64,000 nt of DNA from an uncultured Collinsella sp. (GTDB lineage Bacteria > Actinomycetota > Coriobacteriia > Coriobacteriales > Coriobacteriaceae), in assembly GCA_900542305.1 (NCBI GenBank), contig UQMU01000005.1, forward strand, positions 1 to 64,000, read 5' to 3'. The notes under the pieces were generated by a model. It had not been told where the DNA came from and made no database searches. It saw only the letters and a list, made by a program, of their open reading frames with translations. The position numbers and the translations under genes were made by a program. Positions 1 to 7,317 of the stretch are shown piece by piece (position 1 is the first letter of the stretch; every line of letters starts with the position of its first letter).

Positions 1-293
1 CGGCCGCACCCGTTGCAGCAGCGCGGCCACGCCGCCAGGCGCGGGCAGGCCGACGACAGGTCGGTGTCGGCGCCCACGCGCTCGCCGCGCCTGGGCTTCG
101 GCGCCGTCACGAACCTGTGCGACGCCACCTCGGCGCTCACCGTCGAGGGCGACCTGCCCAGCTCCCTCGCGATCTCCCTGCACGAGGCCCTGCGCTCCAG
201 CATCCTCTGGACCGTGTCCCGCTCGTGCCTCGTGAGCCTTCCGTAGGCCCTCGGGGCCGCTTTCGCGGAACCCTTCTTCCTCTTTCCGGACAT
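1..293 (-). CDS. IS30 family transposase, N-terminal part (cut by window edge)
   Basis: Reading the minus strand from an ATG at 293 gives an open frame to the window edge, so only about 97 N-terminal residues are visible. A GGAGG ribosome site lies just upstream of the ATG. After a basic start (MSGKRKKGSAK) the protein has a helix-turn-helix, LTRHERDTVQRMLERRASCR followed by EIARELGRSPSTVSAEV, then FVTAPKPRRGERVG. The RLT..ER..I..ML..G.S.REIA..LGRSPSTVS..V layout is the DNA-binding region of IS30-type transposases. The DDE catalytic domain would lie outside the window. The element abuts the AT-rich peptide cluster and probably marks the edge of an acquired segment. Confidence 0.75.
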   Translation of the reverse strand, partial: MSGKRKKGSAKAAPRAYGRLTRHERDTVQRMLERRASCREIARELGRSPSTVSAEVASHRFVTAPKPRRGERVGADTDLSSACPRLAAWPRCCNGCG

Positions 294-345
294 GCCGTCC
301 TCCGATCTTCCGGGGCCGGCCGGTCCGGCCCTCAGGGTATCGGGT

Positions 346-383
346 TCCCACATTCATCCGCACATGTGCGGATGAATGTGGGA
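346..383. repeat. Perfect 38-bp palindrome beside the IS30 transposase
   Basis: Positions 346-364 are exactly complementary to 365-383, with CACATGTG at the centre. Part of the arm, cggatgaa, recurs directly at 390-397. It lies upstream of the transposase start and may contain an IS end or a palindromic IS30-type target site; the exact IS boundary cannot be fixed from one end. Confidence 0.6.
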
Positions 384-498
384 GGTGTTCGGATGAAGTC
401 GATAATCAAGGTTTGACGTCAGCAAAGCGTGCTGCTTAAGGCTATAGAATAAAAATGTCATCTTTCTAGCTATAATTATTAGTTGAGGGGATGGACAT

Positions 499-2262
499 AT
501 GCCAGAGCTTTTTATTCAAAATAAGACGACAGTAATCAAGTTGATGGCGCTCTGCATTTTATCTGCCCTGGTGGAGCTGTCTGTTGTTAAAGCTGAATCG
601 TTGATAATAGACTATGGCCTGCTTCGCTCTAATTATCGCAACGTTTTATGCATTGGGTTAGGCCTGCTAGTATTGCTCTCAGTTGAGCTGGTGACAAATC
701 TGTTCAGATCAAAATATGCGGAGCAATTGGCTTCCGATGGTGCTAACTGCTTCTATAGATTGCTTGCCCGCCATGCTTTAGAGCGGCCCTTAGTTTTAGC
801 AAAAGACAGTGACTACCTGTTATCGCGCATTGAAGAGGCCGGGAACCTACAGCCGATGATTGGAATATTTACAACTGCGTTTCTTCCGTGCCTAGTGACG
901 GGTTTGGTATCGTTTGTGGCGCTATCTAATATCTCTATGTTGCTTTTGATTCCTGTTTGTGTTTCGGCATTGTTTATTTCGCTTCTATATCCGTTCGCTC
1001 TTAGTAAGCTATCGACTAAGAGCGAAAAGGCATTGGAGGCCCAGGCGAGGGGTTCTGCTTATTTAGCCCAACTAATAAATTGTCGACTTTACATTCGTAT
1101 TTCTCGTTCAATTAACTTGGAATTACTTCACTATAAAAAGATGCTTAAAGCCTGCAGGAACTCTCGAGTTGAGGAGAGCGTCTTTGCGAGATTGGCAACT
1201 GAAATAGTTGACGCTGGCAACATCATTACTGGCTTGCTTTCAGTTCTGCTGCTTATTTTCCTTGTGTTAAAGCGCGGGCTGACGGTCGGGATTGCAGTGC
1301 AGAGTTATCAACTTGTACTTCTATGCTATTCTCCTTTTCCTCTTGTTCTGAATTGTTGGGCTCAGCTTCAGCCGTCGTTTAGATCGTTGCACCGTGTCTT
1401 GGAATTACGTCGTCTTTTGGAAGCTGAAAAACCTAATTTGATATGCTTCGATCACGCTGATCGAATTAGTTGGAAAGGAATCAGTCTCTCGTTTTCGTCG
1501 AACGAAACTAATGAGAGGATAACAATTCCAGATTGCACGATACAGGCACCTTGTCTGGTTTTAGTAAGCGGCCCTAATGCATGCGGTAAATCTTCATTTC
1601 TGGAAGTATTGAATGGATTATTGTCTCCAGTTGCTGGCAGACTGTGTGTTAATGAGTCTACTGTCATTTTCGATGGTTCGACTTTAATCCAGCTACCCTG
1701 CGCAACTATGCCGCAAAGACATTTGATAATGGGGGGAACTTTCAGGAAGGCTCTTTACTATGGTCTTGTAGATATTGACTCTGAAAAACTCATCTATCTT
1801 TTGAGGGGTTTTAGCCTCGATAAATTATTTGAATCAAATCCCATCATTGGAGCTAGGGGACACAATTTGTCTGGCGGAGAACTGGCTTCTCTATTACTTT
1901 GTAGGGCCTTTCTGAGCAGTTATTCTATTGTTATTTTGGATGAGCCTTGCAACAATTTAGATAATGCTTCGATATCCTTTTTGAAGGTGGTTGTTGCGCA
2001 GGAGATGAAAGAGCGAATCGTCATCATTGCGGATCATGGACATGGTTTCGAACAATTTGCGGACTATGTAATACAGTTTCAGGAGCCAGAAAAAAACTAT
2101 CTAGCTCCTGAACGTTGCTACGAACTGCTTTTTGCGATTTATTCGAGATGCTCTTCAATCCGAGCCCTCAGAAGGGCAATGGCTGTGGGTATTCCAATTG
2201 CGGCGGCTAATTCGGCTTTATCCAAAACCTGTATGCTAAAGCACGATTGTTTATCACATTGA
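499..2262 (+). CDS. ABC exporter half-transporter (fused permease and ATPase), peptide cluster
   Basis: Single 587-residue polypeptide. The first 300 residues hold about five or six hydrophobic membrane segments and the ATPase domain follows from about residue 330. Visible ATPase motifs are the Walker A GPNACGKSS (about 357), the signature LSGGE (about 457) and the Walker B VILDEP (about 481). There is no N-terminal C39 peptidase domain, so it would export a peptide without cutting a leader itself. It faces the maturase operon, and its last 124 bp overlap the 3' end of the LURP-like gene in antisense. The region is AT-rich compared with the chromosome. A likely role is export of, or self-protection against, the modified Cys-rich peptide; this is inferred from position only. 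Confidence 0.85.
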   Translation: MPELFIQNKTTVIKLMALCILSALVELSVVKAESLIIDYGLLRSNYRNVLCIGLGLLVLLSVELVTNLFRSKYAEQLASDGANCFYRLLARHALERPLVLAKDSDYLLSRIEEAGNLQPMIGIFTTAFLPCLVTGLVSFVALSNISMLLLIPVCVSALFISLLYPFALSKLSTKSEKALEAQARGSAYLAQLINCRLYIRISRSINLELLHYKKMLKACRNSRVEESVFARLATEIVDAGNIITGLLSVLLLIFLVLKRGLTVGIAVQSYQLVLLCYSPFPLVLNCWAQLQPSFRSLHRVLELRRLLEAEKPNLICFDHADRISWKGISLSFSSNETNERITIPDCTIQAPCLVLVSGPNACGKSSFLEVLNGLLSPVAGRLCVNESTVIFDGSTLIQLPCATMPQRHLIMGGTFRKALYYGLVDIDSEKLIYLLRGFSLDKLFESNPIIGARGHNLSGGELASLLLCRAFLSSYSIVILDEPCNNLDNASISFLKVVVAQEMKERIVIIADHGHGFEQFADYVIQFQEPEKNYLAPERCYELLFAIYSRCSSIRALRRAMAVGIPIAAANSALSKTCMLKHDCLSH

Positions 2263-2678
2263 AGGACGATAACTGAAGATAGCTTCACTTCCCGTTGGCT
2301 GAATATGTCGTAATCCCCAAATAGGAAGTTACCTTTTATTGTGTAATTCGGTATGTTCGTTACGCACTTCATCTCAAGTCTGTTTAGGCCATAATCGAAC
2401 ACCGCAACTTCCTTGTGTTCGATGATGAGCGCAACCCTGGGCATGTTACTAAAACCACCGTCGACGACAGTAAAGAGTTTTTCATTTGCATCGTCATAAA
2501 CGGTATATTTTAGACTCAATAGCTGTCCTAGTGGACCCGTGAACCCATGTCTTTTGATATTGAGGTTGTCTCCGGCTGGGTTGATGAGAGCTAGAGCATG
2601 CGGATAAGGGTTACCTTCAATTGAGATTCGATATTCGTTTGTAACCGTCTTGCTCGATTTAGGACCAGTAGCCACCAC
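2139..2678 (-). CDS. LURP-one/tubby-C-like domain protein in peptide cluster
   Basis: About 179 residues starting at a GTG (2678), with GAGG nine bases upstream; an in-frame TGA just upstream rules out a longer start. The text resembles the LURP-one-related (tubby C-terminal-like) beta-barrel fold: LLSLKYTVYDDANEKLFTV, then YTIKGNFLFGDYDIFSQ, then KLSSVIV and a hydrophobic C-terminal helix AAIGIPTAIALL. The start overlaps the 3' end of the precursor gene by 20 bp, which suggests translational coupling and membership of the same operon. Its biochemical role is unknown. It could be a membrane-attached immunity or scaffold protein. The fold assignment is by pattern only. Confidence 0.65.
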   Translation of the reverse strand: MVATGPKSSKTVTNEYRISIEGNPYPHALALINPAGDNLNIKRHGFTGPLGQLLSLKYTVYDDANEKLFTVVDGGFSNMPRVALIIEHKEVAVFDYGLNRLEMKCVTNIPNYTIKGNFLFGDYDIFSQREVKLSSVIVLQCDKQSCFSIQVLDKAELAAAIGIPTAIALLRARIEEHLE

Positions 2679-2838
2679 GCGTCATCGCCTCGATCGAATT
2701 GGAACCGACTTCTGCTTCGTGCGGAGAATTGCGCAGTATGTTGCAGTACATGCAGCTGCAATAACCGCATGGGCAATTTCTAACAAAATGAATGACGCTA
2801 TTTACTGCATGCATGTTAAATGGACGAATACTTCTCAT
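2659..2838 (-). CDS. Cys-rich RiPP precursor peptide (59 aa), Clo7bot-like
   Basis: A short frame from ATG 2838 to TAA 2659, preceded by GGGAGG at good spacing. The peptide starts MRSIRPFNMHAVNSVIHFVR, has a dense cysteine block CPCGYCSCMYC (Cys 22, 24, 27, 29, 32) and ends with a polar tail finishing GGYWS. It begins inside the 3' end of the acyl-carrier-related gene (23-bp overlap), and its own end overlaps the next gene, so it is embedded in the operon. Known family background: Cys-rich Clo7bot peptides travel with a CcpM-type radical SAM enzyme, a TIGR04066 protein and an acyl-carrier-related protein, which is the gene set seen here. The likely modified region is the five-Cys block; leader cleavage cannot be predicted. 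Confidence 0.8.
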   Translation of the reverse strand: MRSIRPFNMHAVNSVIHFVRNCPCGYCSCMYCNILRNSPHEAEVGSNSIEAMTRGGYWS

Positions 2839-3130
2839 GATCTGCCTCCCATTGTTCGATTGTTTCTGACTGTTCTATTACCTTCTTCACCTCCTCAACA
2901 CTGTTGAACCCTAGGTTTTCAATCGACGGGTACTCAACGTAAACAGAAAACCTGCTTTCAAGATAAATAAGCAGTCGAACTAAATCTGATGAGGACAAGT
3001 TGAATGGCGGGTCGGTCAATTGCTGATTTCTTAGATTTTGGTCAAATTGAGTCAAATCCAAATCTCTAATATTGCTTATCGCTTTTTCGATTTCTGCGTA
3101 GATGGTTTCATCTTTACGATATGCTGTCAT
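2816..3130 (-). CDS. Acyl-carrier-related peptide maturation protein (TIGR04069-like)
   Basis: 104 residues. The centre, FNLSSSDLVRLLIYLESRFSV, has the helix pattern around the phosphopantetheine serine of acyl carrier proteins (DSLD.VEL...LE..F), with SSSD where DSLD would be expected, so it may or may not be modified. The ATG overlaps the stop of the preceding gene in an ATGA arrangement and its end overlaps the precursor start, so the whole set is translationally coupled. In clostridial Cys-rich peptide systems an acyl-carrier-related protein of this size accompanies the maturase. It probably acts as a peptide-recognition or carrier partner (inference). Confidence 0.7.
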   Translation of the reverse strand: MTAYRKDETIYAEIEKAISNIRDLDLTQFDQNLRNQQLTDPPFNLSSSDLVRLLIYLESRFSVYVEYPSIENLGFNSVEEVKKVIEQSETIEQWEADHEKYSSI

Positions 3131-4140
3131 TTCAGCACCCCAATATCGAAATCAAACAACTCGTTCTCGATTGTTTTGCAGCATAGTAATGATTCTTCTG
3201 GATCTAAGCTGGCTGAGAAACAGGGCATTCCTCTTAGTCGAAGTTCTCTTGCTGCTTGAATTGCTTTATCGCTAGATGAATAGCTTATTTGAAACCTATG
3301 CGTCTCCAACCCTTCAGTGGCGTCAAGTACTTCGTTTGTAATTTCAAATTGAACTTTCTCTGCTTGCGTTAGCGTTTCAATTATGGGCATGAGTCCAAGC
3401 ATTATGTCGTAGTCGGCTATCGTGTATGGGATATTGATAATGGCCAAGTCAGGGCAGAAAGCTCGACATGCAGCAATCGATCCTAATCCGTAATCTCCGT
3501 AAATGTGGTCGTCGTATTTCATAAGCACATTGGGCGTTTCTAATAGAGCTAGGTCGGATTTATCATTCTCAATGATGATGTTGATCTGCTCATTCATTTT
3601 GATGACGGCGGATTGGCCACCATCAAAACTAAGGGTGTTGCAGCCCCAGATTTCATTTAAAGGATTGAAGCTCAAAGCGCATAGATTGGGATGGTGCTTT
3701 CTCATCTCGCTAACGATGCTACTAAACGTAATTGTTGAATCGGCGGGTGTATATAGATTCCCGACAACAATTTTTGGTATCAGGGCTAATTCCTGCATGT
3801 CGCTTTTGCTAGACTCAATTTGTTCAGTGGCGAGTTGACTGACAACCTTCTTATTTACAGAATGTGCATAGGTTTCAGCGTGTTTACTAAATTCTATGAG
3901 TCCTGTGGCGCTTTCTTTCGTCGATAAAACGACAACCAGGTCTGATTCATCGATTGTCGTTACATAGTTAATTCGATTTCTTATGCCAATTTCTTTGCAA
4001 TTAACAAGGTTGGCAACATCTACGCCGTCCGGTAGAATGCCGCATGGTGTTGATACCCGAATATTGTAGCCAACTCCTAGCAATCCAATTAGAAGAGGAT
4101 AGTCAGCTCTCGTGAAAGATATAAGTCCAATTGTCTTCAT
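3127..4140 (-). CDS. Peptide maturation system protein (TIGR04066-like)
   Basis: 337 residues with no membrane segment. It begins MKTIGLISFTRADYPLLIGL and contains alternating beta/alpha stretches (DLVVVLSTKESA, KIVVGNLYTPADST, DLAIINIPYTIADYD). Length and the glycine/hydrophobic start resemble the TIGR04066 family, which so far is known only from natural-product peptide loci beside a CcpM-type radical SAM enzyme. It starts five bases after the maturase stop and ends in an ATGA overlap with the acyl-carrier-related gene, so co-expression is certain in outline. No catalytic motif is recognised. The assignment rests on context plus overall character, not on an alignment. Confidence 0.7.
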   Translation of the reverse strand: MKTIGLISFTRADYPLLIGLLGVGYNIRVSTPCGILPDGVDVANLVNCKEIGIRNRINYVTTIDESDLVVVLSTKESATGLIEFSKHAETYAHSVNKKVVSQLATEQIESSKSDMQELALIPKIVVGNLYTPADSTITFSSIVSEMRKHHPNLCALSFNPLNEIWGCNTLSFDGGQSAVIKMNEQINIIIENDKSDLALLETPNVLMKYDDHIYGDYGLGSIAACRAFCPDLAIINIPYTIADYDIMLGLMPIIETLTQAEKVQFEITNEVLDATEGLETHRFQISYSSSDKAIQAARELRLRGMPCFSASLDPEESLLCCKTIENELFDFDIGVLK

Positions 4141-4145
4141 GATTA

Positions 4146-5591
4146 TTATCGCTTGTTCCTTTTAAGAGCCGTTGTAATGGACACTTCGTGTCTATGAAGC
4201 TCAAAGCGAAGTATTTTCTGATTAAGTCGATCAAAGGCAATTCGTTTTGAGTTGTCGCATGCTGTTCGTTTGTAATCAGGGCTAATTACTCCTTTGCAAT
4301 CTGCGCTTTTAATGCATTGAGTGCACAGCTGAAATGCCCAACATTTTTTACATGAATCGCTGGTCAGCTTTGAAACATTGATCATCTTTTCAATTTGACC
4401 TAAATCAAATCCTGAATCCAATGTACCGATATACATGTCCTTGGTTGTTTCGCTGACCCTTTCGCAAGGAAGAAGCGCTCCTGCTGTTGTCACAAATAGA
4501 CGCGTAACTCCTGGCTCGCATGGACCACCGGGTATAGCTTTTGTTGGGATGTTCGAAGGTGCAAATCGCTTAATGTCTTGGTTGATGCTTGCAAGCGTAT
4601 ATGAAGCGAGCCTATCGCTACAGTTTCCTTTTTCGATCTTGCGCTCGTCCATAATTCTTGCTTTAAATAAGGCGTAATTCAGTTGACTTGAGAACTTGTC
4701 ATTGTAGGGGGCGATACGTCCGTTGCGTTCCAAGTAGTTGAATTGAACATCGCAAGCCTCGATATCCTTATCATTTATAAAGGAAGAGACTGTTTTATAG
4801 ATGTTGTTCGTGTCGACTACGGCATTAAAATGAATATATTTGTTGCGTTCAGGATGGTTGTCTAAAATCATATGAACATTGTCTATAACTGCTTGGTATG
4901 AGGACTCACCATTAGCGTAATGCCTAGACTTATCATGGATTTGCTGCGGCCCGTCAAGACTGATTAGCAAATAGAATTCATGTCCAGAATCGAAGAAGAA
5001 TTTAACCATATCTTCAGATAAAAGAGAGCAATTGGTTGTAATTCGAAATGAGATGTGTTTTCCTTCAAATACCTGTTCTGCATATTGAGTAATTAGCTTA
5101 ATTTCACTAAATCGAAGGAGAGGTTCTCCTCCATAAAATGCTACGACCGGGTTTGGGTTGTCAATCGAGTGCATCTTAAAGAATTCGATTGCATGTTTGG
5201 CCGTCGAAACAGACATAGAGTTATGACTGTGGGTTCTGTTGTATAAGGAGTTTTCGGAATAGATACAGTAATCACATCGGAAGTTGCAAGATTGAGTCAG
5301 CTGAAGGGTTATCATCCGTAAATTTCTTTCCAGCTTAACTTTCAAAAGGTCAATTGATGGATAAGCGACATCCTGCAATGGCGAATCGCAGCAGTAGCCA
5401 CATGATTGTAGTAACTGGAATTCTTGGTCTGATTTATAGGAGTCGGGGCAAACTTCGCCTGCTTGGACTTCTGAGATGTAATTGAAGAGATCTTTGCTTA
5501 CTGCAAGTATCTCGTTTCGATTGGCATCATAAATGTAGTGGCCCAAGAGGGTCTTTATGGGTAGAACTAACATCTCTACCGCCTTTTTCAT
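4146..5591 (-). CDS. Radical SAM/SPASM peptide maturase (CcpM-like)
   Basis: 481 residues, first gene of the minus-strand operon. The radical SAM cluster motif is SCNFRCDYC (Cys 102, 106, 109), followed by the glycine motif FYGGEPLL. The C-terminus has a SPASM-type set of cysteines (GGPCEPG, LPCER, then CKKCWAFQLCTQC and later SADC) that would bind auxiliary iron-sulfur clusters. The first 90 residues are the usual peptide-binding N-terminal region and contain an extra CGYCC block. Enzymes of this type form thioether or carbon-carbon crosslinks in Cys-rich peptides. The reaction on the neighbouring 59-residue peptide is inferred. No strong Shine-Dalgarno site precedes the ATG; instead an inverted repeat sits there. 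Confidence 0.88.
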   Translation of the reverse strand: MKKAVEMLVLPIKTLLGHYIYDANRNEILAVSKDLFNYISEVQAGEVCPDSYKSDQEFQLLQSCGYCCDSPLQDVAYPSIDLLKVKLERNLRMITLQLTQSCNFRCDYCIYSENSLYNRTHSHNSMSVSTAKHAIEFFKMHSIDNPNPVVAFYGGEPLLRFSEIKLITQYAEQVFEGKHISFRITTNCSLLSEDMVKFFFDSGHEFYLLISLDGPQQIHDKSRHYANGESSYQAVIDNVHMILDNHPERNKYIHFNAVVDTNNIYKTVSSFINDKDIEACDVQFNYLERNGRIAPYNDKFSSQLNYALFKARIMDERKIEKGNCSDRLASYTLASINQDIKRFAPSNIPTKAIPGGPCEPGVTRLFVTTAGALLPCERVSETTKDMYIGTLDSGFDLGQIEKMINVSKLTSDSCKKCWAFQLCTQCIKSADCKGVISPDYKRTACDNSKRIAFDRLNQKILRFELHRHEVSITTALKRNKR

Positions 5592-5659
5592 TTCACTAAT
5601 GTTATTTTAGTGAACTAAGATGTTTACTATAAGGTAACCATTTATAAACGTATTGTCAA
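5592..5659 (-). promoter_or_regulatory. Promoter and possible operator of the peptide operon
   Basis: On the minus strand a perfect TTGACA (-35, 5654-5659) is followed after 17 bp by TACCTT (5631-5636), a weak -10. An 8-bp perfect inverted repeat, ttcactaa/ttagtgaa (5592-5599 and 5607-5614, 7-base loop), directly abuts the maturase ATG and could be an operator or translational control hairpin. The rest of the gap to fucO (5660-5893) contains only an AT-rich stretch and the fucO leader. Confidence 0.45.
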
Positions 5660-5893
5660 ACATATATTGCTAAAACAGAAACAATTTATAGACTGAGTGG
5701 TCGTATCCTTTGGGCGATTGCTTCTATAATCTAGCCTTCGCTGCTGTCGGGAGGGAAGGTCTAGGACTCCGTTATCATGTTGAAACGCTTTAACTAATTT
5801 GACGTTCTCACGTGTTTTTCGTTTCAAAAGCGTTAGGATGGGACTCATAGCGTGGGGCGTAATGGGTGCCCCGCACACGATGGGAGGCTATCA

Positions 5894-7060
5894 ATGGCTA
5901 ATCGTTTCGTTCTCAATACCATTTCTTATCATGGTTCCGGCGCCATCAAGGAGATCCCCGGCGAGCTCCAGCGTCGTGGCTACAAGAAGATCTTCGTCTG
6001 CTCCGACCCCGATCTGGTCAAGTTTGGCGTTACCGCTAAGGTGACCGACGAGCTCGACGCCGCCGGCATCGCTTGGAGCCTCTACTCCGAGATCAAGCCC
6101 AACCCCACTATCCAGAACGTCAAGGACGGCGTCGAGGCCTTTAAGGCCGCCGAGGCTGACGCTATCGTGACCATCGGTGGCGGCTCCTCCATGGACACCG
6201 CCAAGGCCATCGGCATCATCATCAACAACCCCGAGTTCGCCGATGTCCGCAGCCTCGAGGGCGTTGCTCCCACTAAGAACCACGCCGTGTTCACCATCGC
6301 CGTGCCGACGACCGCCGGTACCGCTGCCGAGGTGACCATCAACTACGTCATCACCGACCCCGAGAAGGTCCGCAAGTTCGTGTGCGTCGACACCAACGAC
6401 GCCCCCGAGGTCGCCGTCGTCGACCCCGACATGATGGCTTCCATGCCCGCCGGCCTGACCGCCTCCACCGGCATGGACGCTCTGACCCACGCCATCGAGG
6501 GCTATACCACCAAGGGCGCTTGGGAGCTCTCCGACATGTTCCACTTTGAGGCCATCAAGCTGATCAGCGAGAACCTACGCGACTCCGTTGCCGAGGCCAA
6601 GTCCGGCCAGCCCGGCTCCGGCCGCGAGGGCATGGCCCTTGGCCAGTATGTCGCCGGCATGGGCTTCTCCAATGTTGGCCTGGGCATCGACCACGCCATG
6701 GCTCACACCCTGTCCGCTCACTACGACACCCCGCACGGCGTCGCTTGCGCCATGCTGCTGCCGATCGCCATGGAGTTCAACAAGCCGGTTTGCGCTGAGC
6801 GCCTGGCCAAGGTTGCCCTTGCCATGGGTGTTGACACCACGGGCATGAGCACCGACGAGGCTGCCGACGCCGCTATCGCCGCCGTCAAGCAGCTTTCCGC
6901 CGACGTGAATATCCCGCACGTCTGCGAGGCTATGAAGGCCGACGAGATCGAGGTTCTGGCCAAGGACGCCATGGCCGACGCCTGCTTCCCGGGTAACCCG
7001 CGCGAGGCAACGCTCGACGACGTCATCGAGCTCTTCAAGAAGATCTGCCCGGCTGCCTAA
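5894..7060 (+). CDS. fucO: Lactaldehyde reductase (iron-containing alcohol dehydrogenase, group III)
   Basis: 388 residues from ATG 5894, chosen because GGGAGG lies seven bases upstream and MANRFVLN matches the known FucO N-terminus; an earlier in-frame start at 5852 lacks this. The enzyme reduces lactaldehyde to 1,2-propanediol with NADH in fucose and rhamnose fermentation. Visible family motifs are IGGGSSMDTAKAIGI (nucleotide loop), AIPTTAGTAAEVT-like AVPTTAGTAAEVTINYVIT, NNPEFADVRSLEGV, and the metal-binding segments MDALTHAIEG and DHAMAHTLSAHYDTPHG. Length equals the family norm. No fucose genes are adjacent, so it appears to be a stand-alone unit. Confidence 0.93.
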   Translation: MANRFVLNTISYHGSGAIKEIPGELQRRGYKKIFVCSDPDLVKFGVTAKVTDELDAAGIAWSLYSEIKPNPTIQNVKDGVEAFKAAEADAIVTIGGGSSMDTAKAIGIIINNPEFADVRSLEGVAPTKNHAVFTIAVPTTAGTAAEVTINYVITDPEKVRKFVCVDTNDAPEVAVVDPDMMASMPAGLTASTGMDALTHAIEGYTTKGAWELSDMFHFEAIKLISENLRDSVAEAKSGQPGSGREGMALGQYVAGMGFSNVGLGIDHAMAHTLSAHYDTPHGVACAMLLPIAMEFNKPVCAERLAKVALAMGVDTTGMSTDEAADAAIAAVKQLSADVNIPHVCEAMKADEIEVLAKDAMADACFPGNPREATLDDVIELFKKICPAA

Positions 7061-7067
7061 CTTGGTT

Positions 7068-7198
7068 CGGCGGGCCCCTGCCCGTTAGCCCCACAATCGT
7101 CCTCGGACATGTCGGAAGCCCCCGCTGCGCACTTCGTGCGGCGGGGGCTTCCTCCGTCCTGCGGGAAGATTGTGGGGCTAACGGGCAGGGGCCCGCCG
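7068..7198. repeat. Nested long inverted repeat after fucO
   Basis: Positions 7068-7098 and 7168-7198 are a perfect 31-bp inverted repeat. Inside lies a second GC-rich hairpin (7114-7125 with 7141-7152). The inner hairpin could end fucO transcription, although there is no T-run; the outer arms are far longer than a terminator needs. It may be a small mobile or REP-type element. The rest of the gap to 7317 has only the leader of the next gene. Confidence 0.8.
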
Positions 7199-7317
7199 GC
7201 TCGTTATCGTGGCGGGCGCAGTTCTGAGGAGCTCAATGGGTTATCTCGCTAAGTAAAAAGATGGTTCGCGGTGGTATTGTTGCTGTGGGTTTAATTCGAT
7301 ATGAAAGGGTGACTTTG

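Noticed and set aside
2591..2776. 61-codon frame on the minus strand over the precursor region
   Set aside because: It is a shifted frame; the frame 2659-2838 has the ribosome site and Cys-rich product.
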